From DATAAZ01 sp036259875 (GTDB lineage: Bacteria > Actinomycetota > Thermoleophilia > Gaiellales > Gaiellaceae): a stretch of DNA of 64,000 bases. The notes under the pieces are model-generated. The model was not told the origin of the DNA. It did not search any database and was given only the letters and a program-made list of their open reading frames with translations. Where the stretch lies: NCBI GenBank assembly GCA_036259875.1, contig DATAAZ010000037.1, positions 1-64,000 of the forward strand, in the 5' to 3' direction. The position numbers and the translations under genes were made by a program. Below, in pieces: positions 34,682 to 43,539 of the stretch; the first letter of the stretch is position 1; every line of letters begins with the position of its first letter.

Positions 34682-35541
34682 GCGGCGCGGGCGCGGGCCC
34701 AGCGCTCATCGTCCCGGTGGATCATGTCCGGGTCGACTCCGCGGTGTTCGGCCAGATCGACGGTCAGGAGCTGGAAGCGCACGATGTCCACGACCGGGTG
34801 CACGGTCGGGACGAGCGCCGTCTCGCAGCCGAGGATCCGGAGCGCCTCGACGGCCTCGCGCGCCCGCTCGGCCGCGCGGCCCTCGCCTTCGAGGACGAAC
34901 GCGCGCACCGACTCGTCGATCGCCGCGAGGTGGCCGTGGAGAAGCTGCTCGGTGTGGTGCGCCTCAGCGGCGACGAATGCGCCCTCGCGGAGCTTCAGGA
35001 CAGCCTCCTGCGCGGTCGGCCAGTCACGGCCGGCGCCTGCGACGAGCCAGCGATCGTGGCCCGACACCGGCTCGCGTTCCTGGAGCGCGCGCTCGACCGC
35101 GTCCACAAGCCAGGCGACGTCCTCGCCGCGCAGCGCACCGAGCGCGGCGACCTCGCACGTGTAGCTCGCCGTGTGGCACATGCTCTCCTCGCGGCCGGGG
35201 GTGACGACGAAGACGCGGTCGGCACGCGCGGCGAGCGGGCTCTCCGCCGCACCCGTCACGAGCCAGACCGGCCCGCCGAACGCGCGGGCGGCCTCCACGG
35301 TCACGAGCGTCGCACCGCTGTGGCTCACGACGACGAGGAGATCAGCGTCCGGCGGCGAGATCACGGCCTCGAGCGCTTGCAGCGCTTCGCCGCCCGTCAG
35401 CGCCGCGTGGAACGCCGTCCCACAGCCCGTGAAGACGAGGCGACCGGCCGGTAGACGGACGTCGCCAACCCGGTCCGGCACGCCGCGGAGCCACTCGGGC
35501 TGGACCGAGATCATCCGGCGCGTTCGCTCCCCGGCGGGCAT
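34672..35541 (-). CDS. SIS-domain protein (phosphosugar isomerase-like)
   Basis: The 289-aa protein has two SIS domains, as in the isomerase half of GlmS. The first contains VFTGCGTAFHAALTGGEALQ and LLVVVSHSGATLVTVEAARA. The second contains WLVAGAGRDWPTAQEAVLKLREG and AEAHHTEQLLHGHLAAID, which corresponds to the GlmS E-x-H region. No glutaminase domain is present. Its exact sugar substrate is unknown. ATG 35541 is 8 nt after TAGCTT. It is divergent from the M16 peptidase with a shared -10. Confidence 0.85.
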   Translation of the reverse strand: MPAGERTRRMISVQPEWLRGVPDRVGDVRLPAGRLVFTGCGTAFHAALTGGEALQALEAVISPPDADLLVVVSHSGATLVTVEAARAFGGPVWLVTGAAESPLAARADRVFVVTPGREESMCHTASYTCEVAALGALRGEDVAWLVDAVERALQEREPVSGHDRWLVAGAGRDWPTAQEAVLKLREGAFVAAEAHHTEQLLHGHLAAIDESVRAFVLEGEGRAAERAREAVEALRILGCETALVPTVHPVVDIVRFQLLTVDLAEHRGVDPDMIHRDDERWARARAAYG

Positions 35542-35549
35542 GGCGCGCC

Positions 35550-35559
35550 AAGCTACCAT
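35550..35559. promoter_or_regulatory. Compact bidirectional leaderless promoter
   Basis: Minus-strand TAGCTT (35555-35550) and plus-strand TACCAT (35554-35559) share two bases. Each lies 8 nt before its start codon (ATG 35541, GTG 35568). This is the same layout as at 32499-32508. Confidence 0.6.
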
Positions 35560-35567
35560 CCGGCGTC

Positions 35568-36845
35568 GTGACCGAGCGAGTCTTCGAGAAGCGCGTCCTG
35601 CCAAACGGGCTCCGCGTCCTGACAGCGCCCATGCCGCAGGCGAAGTCGGTCGCGTGCTTCCTCATGTACGCGGCCGGCTCACGCTACGAGACGCGCGAGA
35701 CGAACGGGGTCGCCCACTTCGCCGAGCACATGTTCTTCAAGGGCACGGAGAAGCGCCCTACCGCGCGCGAGATCGCCGGCGAGATCGACTCGATCGGCGG
35801 CGAGTTCAACGCGTTCACGGGCAAGGAGTACACGGGCTACTACGTAAAGTGCGCCGCCGAGCACCGGGACGTCGCGCTCGACGTTCTCGTCGACATGCTG
35901 CGGCACTCGAGGTTCGACCCGGACGAGATCGAGCGCGAGAAGGGCGTCATCGTCGAGGAGATGAACATGTACTACGACACGCCCCGGGATTACCTCGAGG
36001 GCGTCTACGACGAGCTGCTCTACGGCGACCAGCCGCTCGGCTGGGACATCATCGGGACGAAGGAGACGGTTCGCGCCGCGACGCGCGAGACGTTCGTCGA
36101 CTACCTCGACCGCTGGTACCGGGCGCCGCGGATGGTCGCCGGGGTCGCGGGGGCCGTGGGCGACGACCTCCTGCCTCGGCTTGAGGAGCTGCTCGGCGAC
36201 GTCCGCGACGGCTCGAGCGGCGCGCCCGCTCCCGTCGCTTGGACGCAGGACGGCGCGCGGGTCAAGCTCCATTCGAAGCAGTCGGACCAGGCCCACGTCC
36301 GGCTCGGCGTGCACAGCTACCCGATCGAGCACCCCGACCGCTACGCGCTCTCCCTGCTCGCGACCGTGCTCGGCGGCGGCATGTCGTCGCGGCTCTTCAG
36401 CGAGGTGCGCGAGCGGCGGGGGCTCGCGTACTACATCTACGGCTACAACCAGGGGTACACCGACACCGGGACGCTCTACGCCCAGGGCGGCGTCGACATC
36501 AACCGGATCGACGAGGCGATCTCGACCGTCGTCGCCGAGTTCGGTCGCATCGCTCGCGAGCCGGTCTCCGAGGACGAGCTCTCGAAGGCGCGCAACTTCG
36601 CGAAGGGCCGGCTCGTCCTCTCGCTCGAGGACCCGCGCGGGATGATCCTCTTCGGGCTCCGCAGCGAGGTGCTCGAGGGAAAGACCCGCGAGCCGGACGA
36701 GGTCTTGGCGGGCCTCGACGCGGTGACCGCGGAGGACGTGCACCGGGTCGCGGAAGACGTCGTCCGCGAGGAAACGCTGAATCTCGCGGTCATCGGCCCC
36801 TTCGACGACGCAGACCGCTTCGAGAAGGTCCTGGCGTTCTCGTAG
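35568..36845 (+). CDS. M16 family zinc metallopeptidase (processing-peptidase-like)
   Basis: The 425-aa peptidase has the inverted zinc motif H50-F-A-E53-H54 and the third ligand Glu130, 76 residues after His54 (GVIVEEMNMYYD). It has the second-half signature GGGMSSRLFSEVRERRGLAYYI. Length and order match the YmxG/mitochondrial-processing-peptidase-like family. No signal peptide is visible, so it is cytoplasmic. The GTG start is probably leaderless. Confidence 0.94.
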   Translation: MTERVFEKRVLPNGLRVLTAPMPQAKSVACFLMYAAGSRYETRETNGVAHFAEHMFFKGTEKRPTAREIAGEIDSIGGEFNAFTGKEYTGYYVKCAAEHRDVALDVLVDMLRHSRFDPDEIEREKGVIVEEMNMYYDTPRDYLEGVYDELLYGDQPLGWDIIGTKETVRAATRETFVDYLDRWYRAPRMVAGVAGAVGDDLLPRLEELLGDVRDGSSGAPAPVAWTQDGARVKLHSKQSDQAHVRLGVHSYPIEHPDRYALSLLATVLGGGMSSRLFSEVRERRGLAYYIYGYNQGYTDTGTLYAQGGVDINRIDEAISTVVAEFGRIAREPVSEDELSKARNFAKGRLVLSLEDPRGMILFGLRSEVLEGKTREPDEVLAGLDAVTAEDVHRVAEDVVREETLNLAVIGPFDDADRFEKVLAFS

Positions 36846-36868
36846 GCGGCTGGGCTCGGCGCGGCCGC

Positions 36869-36884
36869 GCGGGTATGCCCCCGC
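36869..36884. terminator. Weak hairpin between convergent peptidase genes
   Basis: GCGGG and CCCGC form a 5-bp stem with a TATGCC loop in the 39-bp gap between the M16 and M24 genes. A 10-bp CG palindrome (36860-36869) precedes it. This is a possible bidirectional terminator. Confidence 0.35.
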
Positions 36885-37982
36885 TTAGAGGTCGTAGGCG
36901 AAGTCGGTCAGAATCTCGCAGCCGTCGTCGGTGACGAGGACGAGATCCTCGAGACGGCAACCGCCGAACCCCTGCCGGTAGCAGCCCGGCTCCACCGCGA
37001 GAACGTCGCCCGCGACGAGCTCCTCGCCGCCCCGGCCGAGCGCGGGCGCCTCGTGCACCTCGAGACCGACCCCGTGGCCGAGCGAATGGTAGAAGCCCTC
37101 GTTCAGGACCTCACCCGGACGCTTCGTGAGCTGGGTCGGTTGCCCCGCGGCCTCGAAGACCTCGCACGCGACCCGGTGGAGCTCGGCGCCCTCCACGCCC
37201 GGCCTAATCGCCTCGTACACGCGCTCGAGCGCCTCGCGGCAGAGACGGTGGTAATCGACAAGCTCGGCGGGCGGCTCGCCGACGCAGAACGTTCTCGTCG
37301 TGTCCGCGAAGCAGCCCGACTCGGGATCCTGCGGGAAGATGTCGACGACGAGCGGCTCGCCGGGCTCGACGCGCCCGCTGCCGATCTCGTGCCCGACCGC
37401 GGTCTGCGCTCCGTGCGACACGATCGGCAAATCGGGGCTCGCGATGCCGGCGTCCGTGAAGACGCGGAGGATCTCGGTACGAAGCTCGTCGCACGTGACG
37501 CCGCCTTCCGCGGCGAGGCGGTCGCGGACGCGCGCCATCGCGCGCTCGGAGGCGTGGAGCGCGCGCTTGATCCCCGCCAGCTCGGCATCCGTCTTCGCGC
37601 GGCGGCGGTGGTCGAAGAACTTCCCGTCCGGCTCGACCTCGACGCCGTGGGCCCGGAGATGGTCGGCGATCTCGAGCGGGAACGTTCGCGGGACGACCGC
37701 CCTCACGACGCCGGCGTGCCGCGCGGCGCGGAGCGCAAGCTCCGGGTCTGCGTCCGGCGGCCGCACCCCCGCGGCGATCAGCTCGTCCAGCCCGATCTCC
37801 TCGAGCGGGACGGCCACGAGCCCGTCGAGGCCCGCGAGCCGAGGGACCTCGAGCGAGCTCACGAAGACGTACCGCGCTCCGTCTCGCTCCGCATAGAAGA
37901 ACGGGTCCCCGATCGAGATCGGCACCTCGTGGCGGAGCTCCGGCGAGCGAAGCGTGTCGGCGACGATCAGGACGTTGGGCAT
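36885..37982 (-). CDS. M24 family aminopeptidase (Xaa-Pro peptidase-like)
   Basis: The 365-aa protein has an N-terminal creatinase-like domain (1-130) and a pita-bread catalytic domain. Metal ligands are visible as Asp in VVDIFPQD, Asp in ADTTRTF, His in YHSLGHGVGLEVHE, Glu in AVEPGCY and Glu in CRLEDLVLV. It probably removes N-terminal residues before proline. The ATG is preceded by TAGGAT with a 6-nt gap (37994-37989), so it is likely leaderless. Confidence 0.93.
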   Translation of the reverse strand: MPNVLIVADTLRSPELRHEVPISIGDPFFYAERDGARYVFVSSLEVPRLAGLDGLVAVPLEEIGLDELIAAGVRPPDADPELALRAARHAGVVRAVVPRTFPLEIADHLRAHGVEVEPDGKFFDHRRRAKTDAELAGIKRALHASERAMARVRDRLAAEGGVTCDELRTEILRVFTDAGIASPDLPIVSHGAQTAVGHEIGSGRVEPGEPLVVDIFPQDPESGCFADTTRTFCVGEPPAELVDYHRLCREALERVYEAIRPGVEGAELHRVACEVFEAAGQPTQLTKRPGEVLNEGFYHSLGHGVGLEVHEAPALGRGGEELVAGDVLAVEPGCYRQGFGGCRLEDLVLVTDDGCEILTDFAYDL

Positions 37983-38038
37983 GCCTCGATCCTAAACGGG
38001 GGATCGACCCCGGCCGTGCGCGACCCGATCGAGCGTGG

Positions 38039-39613
38039 GTGCGCCCCTCGCTCACCACGTTCGCATGCGCGCTCGCGCTCGCGCTCGCGGCTGCGCCCGC
38101 GTCCGCGTCGCCGGGCGCGGACGGGCTCGAGCGAGCGCTTGCGCGCGGCGCCGTCTCGCACGCCGAGTACGCGCTCGCGCGGGCCAGCGCGCTGTTCCAT
38201 CCTGACGCCGTCCGGGCGCGGTTTCCCGGAACCCGGCTCCCCGACTCGCATGCGGCGACGCTCGTCCTCCGCGACCTGCGCGCCGCGCTTCCCGACCTCG
38301 AGCCCGCAGCGCGGGCGGCCGCGGCGAGAATCCTCGCGCGTCCGACCGACCCGAACGCGGACGGCTCGGCCCAGGGGTATCGCGGCTCGCCCGCGCGCGT
38401 CGACTGCGGCGCGAACGTCTGCGTCCACTGGGTCGAGGCCACCCCCGACGCGCCCCCGCTCGTGGACGAGGACACGTCAGGCGTCCCCGATTGGGTGGAG
38501 ACGACCCGACGGACGTTCGAACACGCGTGGGCGTACGAGGTCGGCGTGCTCGGCTACCGTCCGCCGCTCTCCGACTACGGATCACTCGCGAACGGCGGCG
38601 ATGCGCGGCTCGACGTCTACCTCGCTGACATCGGCGACCGCGGCTACTTCGGCTACTGCACGACGGATGATCCGGCGGCCAGGGTCGTTCTCGAGGTGTC
38701 GGCCTACTGCGTCGTCGACGACGACTTCGCGAATTCCGGCTTCGGCGGCCGCTCGCCGCTTCACGCCCTCGAGGCGACGGCAGCGCACGAGCTCTTTCAC
38801 GCGATCCAGTTCGCCTACGACTGGCTGGAGGACGCGTGGCTCATGGAGGGAACGGCCGCCTGGATCGAGGACGAGGTGTTCGACGCGCTCGACGACAACC
38901 GCACCTTCCTGCACGCGAGCCCGCTCGCGCAGCCCGAGGTCGCCCTCGACGACGGGCGGCGGGGGCACGAGTACGGCGCCTGGATCTTCTGGCGGTTCCT
39001 CTCGGAGCGGTTCGGCGCCCCGATCGTGCGCGAGGTGTGGGAACGCGCGGCGCTCGGCGGCGACGGTGGAACGTACTCGCTCGAGGCGGTCTCGGCGGCG
39101 GTCGCGGCGCGAGGATCGCCATTCGCGTCCGCGTTCGTGGCGTTCGCGGTCGCGAACCGGACGCCCGGCACCGCGTACGAGGAGGGTGCCGCCTACCCGG
39201 CCGCGCGCTCGGTGATGTCGTTCGCGCTCTCGCGGGCGCGTCCGGTCGTCGAGCGGCGTCGCCTCCGCGTCGCCCGTCTCGCAGGGGCGAGCGTCTCCTT
39301 CCGGCTCGGACGGGCGAGGTCTCGTGCGCTTCGAATTCGCATCGCCGGGGCGGGCGACGCGACCGACCTCGTCGTGTCCGCGCTCGTCGTCCGCCCGTCC
39401 GGCGCGGTCCGCGTACGGCCGGTCTCGCTGGGAGCGGACGGAAGCGCCTCGGTCGCGATTCCGCTCAGGCGCTCCCGCGTCAGCCGGGTCGACCTCGTCG
39501 CCGCGAACGCGAGCACGGCGCTCGCGTGCTGGCGGGGGACGGCGCTGTCGTGCCGCGGCGTGCCGCTCGCGACGAGCGTGGAACTCGCATACCGCGCCGA
39601 GCTCGTGCGCTGA
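38039..39613 (+). CDS. Secreted HEXXH-type putative metalloprotease (MXAN_6640-like)
   Basis: The 524-aa protein has a signal peptide (LTTFACALALALAAAPASA, cleavage near residue 23). The zinc-binding HELFH is at residues 250-254, followed by WLMEGTAAWIEDEVF, which could supply the third ligand. The region DTSGVPDWVETTRRTFEHAW and the calcium-like loop GGDARLDVYLADIGDRGYFGY resemble the MXAN_6640 family of putative metalloproteases. The C-terminal 130 residues are a beta-rich Arg/Ser/Val domain. The role is presumably degradation of external protein. GTG 38039 has no obvious ribosome binding site. Confidence 0.8.
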   Translation: MRPSLTTFACALALALAAAPASASPGADGLERALARGAVSHAEYALARASALFHPDAVRARFPGTRLPDSHAATLVLRDLRAALPDLEPAARAAAARILARPTDPNADGSAQGYRGSPARVDCGANVCVHWVEATPDAPPLVDEDTSGVPDWVETTRRTFEHAWAYEVGVLGYRPPLSDYGSLANGGDARLDVYLADIGDRGYFGYCTTDDPAARVVLEVSAYCVVDDDFANSGFGGRSPLHALEATAAHELFHAIQFAYDWLEDAWLMEGTAAWIEDEVFDALDDNRTFLHASPLAQPEVALDDGRRGHEYGAWIFWRFLSERFGAPIVREVWERAALGGDGGTYSLEAVSAAVAARGSPFASAFVAFAVANRTPGTAYEEGAAYPAARSVMSFALSRARPVVERRRLRVARLAGASVSFRLGRARSRALRIRIAGAGDATDLVVSALVVRPSGAVRVRPVSLGADGSASVAIPLRRSRVSRVDLVAANASTALACWRGTALSCRGVPLATSVELAYRAELVR

Positions 39614-39651
39614 CGGGGGCGGGCGCTCGCCACGCGGTAGTCTCCGGGCAG

Positions 39652-40809
39652 GTGGCCGCCGGCGACGTCTTCGAGCGGGCGCAGGCGCTCCTCGCCACGT
39701 ACGACGAGGAGCTCCGCAGGCTGCTGCCCGAAGGCACCCAGATCTTCGACGCGCACGTCCACGTCGGCCGCGACATCGACGGCTTCGTCGCGCCGCTCGA
39801 CGACCTTCTCGCCTTCCTCCGCCGCTACGACGTCTCGCGTGCGTTTGCGTTCTGCATGGACGAGCCGGACCGCCACCCGGCCTTCCGCGCGGCGAACGAC
39901 CGGACGCTCGAGGCCGCCCAGCGGAGCGGCGGCGTCCTCATCCCGTTCGCGCGCCTCGACCTCGCAGTCGAGCCGCTCGAGGAGGCGACCCGGTGCCTCG
40001 ACCGCGGGGCGCGCGGGATCAAGCTTCACCCGCGCGCCCAGGGCTTCCTCCTGAACGACGAGCGCCTCGCTCCGATCTTCGCGCTCGCGGCGGAGCGGCG
40101 CGTCCCGATCCTGATCCACGGCGGCCGCGGCCTCCCGCCGATCGCGGACGAGCTCCGCCGCCTCGTCGAGGCGAATCCGGAGGCGCAGCTCATCATCGCG
40201 CACGGCGGCATCGCCGACCTCGCGGCGCTCGCGGACGCGTTCGCGGGCCGCGCGGGCGTCTTCTTCGACACCTCCGTCTGGAGCCCGATCGACCTCCTCG
40301 ACGTCTTCCACCGTTTCTCGCCCGAGCAGGCGCTCTACGCGTCGGACTACCCCTATGGGCAGCAACCGAGCTCGCTCCTGATCGCAGTCAAGACGGCGCG
40401 GCTGGCCGGGCTCGACGAGGATCAGGTCCGCGATCTCCTCGGCCGGACGGCGGCCCGGATCGCGGCGGGCGAGCCAGCGCGCGAGCCGAGCGAGCCGAGC
40501 AGGACGGACACGCTCGAGCAGCCGATCTCGTTCGCGCGGATCCACCACTATCTCGCGATGGCGACGCCGCTCCTCTGGACGCGCCAAGCCGACACGATCG
40601 GCGTGCTCGGCCTCGCGCTGAACGCGTGCCGCGAACGCGACGGCTATGCGGATTCCCGGGACCGGATCGCAGAGCTCCTCGCCTGCGCGCGCGACCTTTG
40701 GCGGACAGCGGCCGAGGCCGAGGACGACGACGAGCGCATGCGCCTCGGCCGCACGACCTTCCGGCTCATTCACCTCGCCGACATCGAGACCGTAACCGCC
40801 CGTGCTTGA
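39652..40809 (+). CDS. Amidohydrolase family protein (TIM-barrel metal hydrolase)
   Basis: The 385-aa protein's first 275 residues are an amidohydrolase-2 domain. It has FDAHVHVGRDIDGF (metal His pair), GIKLHPRAQGF, PILIHGGRG, LIIAHGGIADL and ALYASDYPYG (the metal Asp). The final 110 residues are helical and unrecognised (ARIHHYLAMATPLLWTRQAD...), perhaps a second domain. GTG 39652 is 8 nt after TAGTCT. The 3' end overlaps the following Fe-S subunit gene by 8 bp, placing it first in the operon with the second molybdenum hydroxylase. A hydrolase that prepares or consumes its substrate is an inference. Confidence 0.85.
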   Translation: MAAGDVFERAQALLATYDEELRRLLPEGTQIFDAHVHVGRDIDGFVAPLDDLLAFLRRYDVSRAFAFCMDEPDRHPAFRAANDRTLEAAQRSGGVLIPFARLDLAVEPLEEATRCLDRGARGIKLHPRAQGFLLNDERLAPIFALAAERRVPILIHGGRGLPPIADELRRLVEANPEAQLIIAHGGIADLAALADAFAGRAGVFFDTSVWSPIDLLDVFHRFSPEQALYASDYPYGQQPSSLLIAVKTARLAGLDEDQVRDLLGRTAARIAAGEPAREPSEPSRTDTLEQPISFARIHHYLAMATPLLWTRQADTIGVLGLALNACRERDGYADSRDRIAELLACARDLWRTAAEAEDDDERMRLGRTTFRLIHLADIETVTARA

Positions 40810-41272
40810 GCTACAGGTAAACGGTGGGTTCTATCGGCTCGAAGCGCCCGATGAGCGGACGCTGGCCGAGGCGCTCCGCGACGATCTTGGGCTGACCGGC
40901 ACGAAGATCGCCTGTGGCGAGGGGCACTGCGGCGCCTGCACCGTCATGCTCGACGGGACGCCGGTCCTCTCATGCATCACGCTCGTCCACACGGTCGGCC
41001 CGCGCGAGATAACCACCATCGAGGGCCTGCGCGATCATCCCCTCGTGGACGCGTTCGTCGAGGCCGACGCGGTCCAGTGCGGGTTCTGCACCCCCGGCCA
41101 GATCGTTTCGGCGGCCGCGCTCATGCGCGCGAACCCCCAGCCCTCGCGCGAGGAGATTCGCCACGCGCTGGCGGGCAACCTGTGCCGGTGTGGGACGTAC
41201 CCGAAGATCGAGAAGGCGATCTATCGTGGGGCGTCGCAGGGTTCCCCCGCGAGCCTCCTCCCTCAGAGCTGA
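40802..41272 (+). CDS. Molybdenum hydroxylase 2Fe-2S subunit, PaoA/YagT-like
   Basis: The 156-aa subunit has two [2Fe-2S] sites: KIACGEGHCGACTVMLDG with a later SC, and QCGFCTPGQIV followed by NLCRCGTYPKI. There is no Tat signal, so the enzyme is cytoplasmic, unlike E. coli PaoA. It overlaps the amidohydrolase gene; the large subunit starts 5 bp after its stop. Confidence 0.93.
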   Translation: MLELQVNGGFYRLEAPDERTLAEALRDDLGLTGTKIACGEGHCGACTVMLDGTPVLSCITLVHTVGPREITTIEGLRDHPLVDAFVEADAVQCGFCTPGQIVSAAALMRANPQPSREEIRHALAGNLCRCGTYPKIEKAIYRGASQGSPASLLPQS

Positions 41273-41277
41273 CGAAG

Positions 41278-43539
41278 GTGCCTCGCCTACTCAAGACCGA
41301 GAGGGAAGTCGAGGGCCGCGTCGAGGAGTCGTGGATCCTCGTCGAGGAGGACGCGCTCGACCAGTGGCCGGCGGGACCGCTCGTCACGGTTGGGCGCCCG
41401 GCGGCGCGCGTGGACGGGCGCGAGCGGGCCCGCGGCGAGGCGCGCTACACCGCTGACGTCCGGCTGCCCGGAATGCTGCACGCCGCCGTCGTACGAAGCC
41501 CCCACGCCTACGCCGTCGCGACCCGCGTCGACCTCGAGCGCGCGCTCGCAGCACCCGGCGTACGCGCCGCGATCGGCCCGGGCGATGCGCCGGGGCTCGC
41601 GGCCGAGGCCGGCCATTTCGGCGCGCCGGTCGCTGCGCTCGCGGCCGACACGGAGGCGCAGGCGCGCGCGGCGCTCGAGCTCGTCGACGTCGAGTGGGAC
41701 GTCCGCGAGCCGCTCCTCGACCCAGACGAGGCGGTCGCCCGCGGCGAGCTCCATGGGAAGCCGCGCCGGCACGAACGGGGCGACGTCGATGCCGCGCTCG
41801 CCGAAGCGGACGTGGTCGTCGAGGCCGAGTACCGAACGCAAACCCTCCTTCACAACGCGCTCGAGACGCACCAGGCCGTCTGCGAGTGGGAAGGCGACCG
41901 GCTCACGGTCTACGTCTCGACTCAGTACATCTGGGAAGTGCGCGACCAGGTCGCCGACGAGCTCGGGATCCCGCGCGACAAGGTGCTCGTCATCTGCCGC
42001 TTCATGGGCGGCGGCTTCGGGGCGAAGAACGACCCCGGCGACTACACCCTCGTCGCGGCTGTCCTGGCCCGCCGCGCCGGTCGGCCCGTTCGGTGCGCGC
42101 TCACGCGCCGCGAGGAGAACATCGGGGCGGGCAACCGGAACGCGACGATTCAGCGTCTGACGGCGGGCGCACGCGCGGACGGCACGCTCGTCGCGCTTCG
42201 AGGCGAGTACGTCTGCGCGCTCGGCTGGGACGGGTGGCTCCCGTCGACCGCAGGCCCGATGCAGATGCTCTACGCCTGCGAGAACGTCGAGACGGTCGAG
42301 TACGGCGCCCGTCTCAACACGCCGCCCATGGCCGCGTTCCGCGCGCCGGGCTTCGTCGAGGGCGTCTGGGGTCTCGAACTCCTCCTCGACGAGGTTGCCG
42401 CGAAGCTCGAGCTCGACCCGCTCGAAGTCCGGATGCGGAACCACGCCGACGCCGATCCGAAGGACGCGCGTCCCTTCTCCGCCAAGAACCTCATGGAGTG
42501 CTACCGGCGCGCCGAGCCCCACTGGGAGCGCCGCGACGACGTGCGCTCCCGCTCGGACGGCCCGTGGCGGCGCGGCGTCGGGCTCGCGACGCAGATCTGG
42601 TTCGGAAGCGCGGCGCCGCCGAGCTACGCGACCGTGCGGCTCGAATCGAGCGGGCGGGCGACGGTCGGCACCGCGATGCAGGACATCGGAACGGGGACGC
42701 GGACCGCGATGGCGCAGATCGCGGCCGAGGAGCTCGGCTTCCCGCTCGAGCGCGTCGAGGTTCTCGTGGGCGACTCGTCGCGAGGCGGCTACGCGGTCGT
42801 CTCGGGCGGCTCTTCGACAACCTCGACGATGGGACCCGCCGTCCGGTCGGCGGCGGCCGACGCGCGCCGCCAGCTCATCGAGATCGCGGCGCAGCGGTTC
42901 GGAGTCGAGGAAGGGATCCTCGCCGTGCAGGACGGGAAGATCGTCGCGGCGCACGGCGGCTCGTGGCCCGTCGAGGAGGTGACCCGCCTTCTCGAGCACG
43001 CGCAGATCGTCGGCAAGGGCGCCTGCGGCCCGAATCCGACGGGGATGCGCGTCCTCACCTTCGGCGTCCACGTCGCGGAGGTCGCCGTCGACGTCGAGAC
43101 GGGCGAGGTGCGCGTCGAGCGCGTCTACGCGGTCCACGACGTCGGCCGGATCGTCAACCCGCTCGGTGCTTCGAGCCAGGTCGAAGGCGGCATTATCCAG
43201 GGCATCGGCCACACGCTGTCCGAGCAGCGCCTGCTCGATCCGTCCTCGGGAACCGTTCTCACCCAGACCCTCGACGCCTACAAGCTCCCGACGATCGCAG
43301 ACACGCCACCCGAGATCGTCTGCGAGTTCGTCGACCGCCCGGACGCGCACCTTACGAACCTCGGCTCGAAGGGGCTCGGCGAGCCGCCGATCATCCCGAT
43401 CGCGCCGGCGATCGCGAACGCGATCCGAGACGCCACCGGCGCCGACGTCCGCTCGCTCCCCGTCACGCGCGAGGAGATGCTGCGGGCGCTCCGGGAGGCA
43501 CGCGAGCGTGAGCCCGTTCACACTTCGCAGCCCGTCTAG
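41278..43539 (+). CDS. Molybdenum hydroxylase large subunit, PaoC/aldehyde oxidase-like
   Basis: The 753-aa molybdopterin subunit contains CRFMGGGFGAKNDPGDYTLVAA, AFRAPGFVEGVWGLELLLDE (the active-site AFRAPG loop of xanthine and aldehyde oxidases), GTAMQDIGTGTRTAM and the catalytic-Glu region LGSKGLGEPPIIPIAPAIAN. It lacks the CoxL form I and II loops, so it is an aldehyde/xanthine-type enzyme. The partner FAD subunit points to PaoABC. GTG 41278 follows GACGAAG; the stop overlaps the FAD subunit GTG. Confidence 0.92.
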   Translation: MPRLLKTEREVEGRVEESWILVEEDALDQWPAGPLVTVGRPAARVDGRERARGEARYTADVRLPGMLHAAVVRSPHAYAVATRVDLERALAAPGVRAAIGPGDAPGLAAEAGHFGAPVAALAADTEAQARAALELVDVEWDVREPLLDPDEAVARGELHGKPRRHERGDVDAALAEADVVVEAEYRTQTLLHNALETHQAVCEWEGDRLTVYVSTQYIWEVRDQVADELGIPRDKVLVICRFMGGGFGAKNDPGDYTLVAAVLARRAGRPVRCALTRREENIGAGNRNATIQRLTAGARADGTLVALRGEYVCALGWDGWLPSTAGPMQMLYACENVETVEYGARLNTPPMAAFRAPGFVEGVWGLELLLDEVAAKLELDPLEVRMRNHADADPKDARPFSAKNLMECYRRAEPHWERRDDVRSRSDGPWRRGVGLATQIWFGSAAPPSYATVRLESSGRATVGTAMQDIGTGTRTAMAQIAAEELGFPLERVEVLVGDSSRGGYAVVSGGSSTTSTMGPAVRSAAADARRQLIEIAAQRFGVEEGILAVQDGKIVAAHGGSWPVEEVTRLLEHAQIVGKGACGPNPTGMRVLTFGVHVAEVAVDVETGEVRVERVYAVHDVGRIVNPLGASSQVEGGIIQGIGHTLSEQRLLDPSSGTVLTQTLDAYKLPTIADTPPEIVCEFVDRPDAHLTNLGSKGLGEPPIIPIAPAIANAIRDATGADVRSLPVTREEMLRALREAREREPVHTSQPV

